Positions 62,521 to 64,000 of a DNA stretch of 64,000 nt are shown in pieces (the first letter of the stretch is position 1; each line of letters begins with the position of its first letter). The notes below the pieces were generated by a model. It saw only the letters and a list, made by a program, of their open reading frames with translations, was not told the DNA's origin and ran no database searches. The translations under genes were made by a program, and so were the position numbers. Source of the DNA: Isochrysis galbana (lineage: Eukaryota; Haptophyta; Isochrysidales; Isochrysidaceae); the NCBI GenBank assembly GCA_018136815.1, contig CM030935.1, forward strand, positions 535,382-599,381. Direction: 5' to 3'.

Positions 62521-63964
62521 CTCTCGGTAGGGCGGTCAAACAGGGCTTTTTAAGTACTAATATGGGGGGGTCGCCCATCTTGCGGACGTAGGCGCGCACG
62601 AGGTTCTTGGCCAACTCCTGAAGGTCGGAGCCGGCTTCACGAGCAACGAGTCGATCCCACTCCATGGACGCGGAGTCCTTCGCGAAGCCCGGGACGTTGG
62701 CCGCAAAGGTGGCGTCGCACTTGCGCAGCAGGAGGTCGCAAGCCAGGGCCGGGTTCATGGACAGGACCGGATCCTCGGCGAGGTCGAGGAGGAACGCGTA
62801 AATTCGTTGGTTGCCGGTCGAGCACAGGTTGGCTGCCGCGAGCAAGGACGTGAAGATCTCGCGGTGGTCGCAGCCGAGAGAGAGCGCGCGCTCGAGGGGC
62901 TTGATAGAACGATAGGCGAAAATCATTCTAGGTAATGGCGGCCGTCTGGACGTTGTCAGATGCCAGCCCAGTAGGAAATTTAATCTCGGAGAGCTCCTTG
63001 CCCATGCGCAACTTGGTGGTGGAGGGTGCGGTCGAGAAAGAACCGGCTGCGCGCCCACTTGGTGACGTGCTCCTTCTCGAAGAACACGCGGTAATGCCAA
63101 ACATTGCCGGCTCGAGAAAGCCCGCCCTTGAGGATGGCGTGAATGAGCTCAAAGTCGTCGGAGCCCTTGTACAACGAGGCCACCTCGTACGGCGACATGG
63201 AAAAGAGGCGGTCCCAAGAGGCTAGGACCGCCTCTCGCTCGGTGGCATCGGCCGCGAGGCTGGGATCGATGGGGTGGCGAGGGGTGATGGGGTTCGGAAG
63301 CGAGCGGAGGCCCGCGGCGGTGGGAGGCGGTCGGGGATCGGGAGCAGGCGGGACTGGGGGAAACGGGGTATCGGGCACATAGTCGGACGGCGGAATGGGA
63401 GGCGGCGAAACGGTGGCCGGAGCGGCCGGCCCGGGTTGGGACCATGAGAATGGAGCCGGTGAAGGAACGGCCGGAGGCATTGCCTCCGCAGCAGCCGGCG
63501 GTGAGGCGGTGGCTTGGGGCGAAGCAGCGCCTGTCTGCAGAAGATTAAGAATGGTGTTGAAAGTTGAGCTCACCTCCCGACGGAAATCTTCTTGGCGTTG
63601 GGCGGCTTGCATCGTAGAATTTTCGAGGTGACGCACGAGACCTCGGAGATTATCGATCTCCACCTGTTGATCCACGGCCCGGGCGGCTGCAGCCGGTGGC
63701 GAGGCGACGAAATTTTGGCGTCCATGCCCATGTCCCGATCGGGGCCCTCCGCGATAGTGATTTCTGGCCAATTTGCGCGTTTTCTGGTTACGCATCGCTG
63801 TGGGGGCTACCGTGGGGGGTCTAGGGCCCAAAGGGCACCGGATATGTGCTAGTTACACCTATCCGGTCACCATATCCAAAAATCTCGTAATGAATCCTCA
63901 ATCTTGACTTGGTCAATTTTCACCCTTAGAAGTTAAAATAGCTGTTTGACCGCCCTACTCTCGG
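62521..63964 (-). mobile_element. Element with terminal inverted repeats and 7-bp duplication carrying a gag-like coding region
   Basis: The element is 62528-63957, bounded by tagggcggtcaaaca and its reverse complement, and flanked by ctctcgg on both sides (62521-62527 and 63958-63964). The minus strand carries a coding region, from about 63831 to 62570, for a protein with a basic N-terminus, a coiled coil near residues 55-95, a long proline/alanine linker and a folded C-terminal part. This layout recalls capsid-type proteins of retroelements, but I cannot assign a family. It appears broken (at least one break) and incomplete, with no polymerase or transposase seen. The clean ends suggest moderate age. 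Treated as a fossil. Confidence 0.6.
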
Positions 63965-64000
63965 CGGGGGCGCGGGGGCGGGGGTACAAAAGGTACAACG

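Overview
The window is nuclear DNA of a photosynthetic eukaryote, most likely an alga with a complex (secondary) plastid such as a haptophyte or a related chromist. The signs are spliceosomal introns with GT..AG ends in most genes, a violaxanthin de-epoxidase-like protein and a carotenoid isomerase-like protein, and N-termini that read as a signal peptide followed by a basic, transit-like stretch. The assignment to a group is inference. Three runs of exactly 100 N (16095-16194, 40507-40606, 60607-60706) are assembly gaps, so neighbouring sequence across them need not be truly adjacent.

Genes that can be supported, left to right: the 3' end of an unknown gene (1-628, +); an mRNA cap guanine-N7 methyltransferase (3955-5841, +); a 128-residue single-membrane-span protein with plastid-type targeting, assembled here from three exons (9261-9872, -); a casein-kinase-1/tau-tubulin-kinase-like kinase with a very long C-terminal tail (12967-18175, -); an EF-hand/UDP-glucose pyrophosphorylase fusion of about 12 exons (29646-34262, +); two exons of an acidic protein (37432-38062, -); a SET-domain lysine methyltransferase of the SETD3/Rubisco-methyltransferase type (41728-44355, +); a carotenoid isomerase/phytoene-desaturase-like oxidoreductase (47456-50208, +); a protein with two tandem chorismate-lyase-like (DUF98) domains (54303-55543, -); an SDS22-type leucine-rich-repeat protein (56421-57575, +); and a violaxanthin de-epoxidase-like lumenal protein (59343-60602, -). 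The right third therefore gathers three genes with likely plastid roles within about 13 kb.

The rest is dominated by repeats. Two non-LTR retrotransposon (LINE) lineages are recognisable: LINE1-type 3' fragments (1.6, 6.9, 7.4 and 10.5 kb) and a LINE2-type copy with an intact 5' end but most of ORF2 deleted (23.2-25.9 kb). Around them lies a family of 0.5-1.5 kb, GC-rich, apparently non-coding retroposons (11.7, 19.7, 35.2, 36.1, 45.1, 50.8, 52.5 kb). All these elements end in a T-tract on the sense strand rather than an A-tail. LINE2 and the complete retroposons begin with CAAC plus a terminal hairpin, and several insertions have exact 15-17 bp target-site duplications. This looks like one coherent mobile system.

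Other mobile DNA includes a near-perfect 340-bp palindromic MITE (8.7 kb), a family with TAGGGCGGTCAAACA ends (one copy bounded by terminal inverted repeats and a 7-bp duplication at 62.5-64.0 kb), a 1.4-kb fold-back structure (35.7-37.2 kb), and a fossil Ty3/gypsy pol fragment (40.0-40.5 kb). Tandem arrays occur at 22.0-22.6 kb (three exact 214-bp units), 22.8-23.2 kb (about 60-bp units), 27.2-27.9 kb (356-bp duplication) and 60.9-61.1 kb (CA)95.
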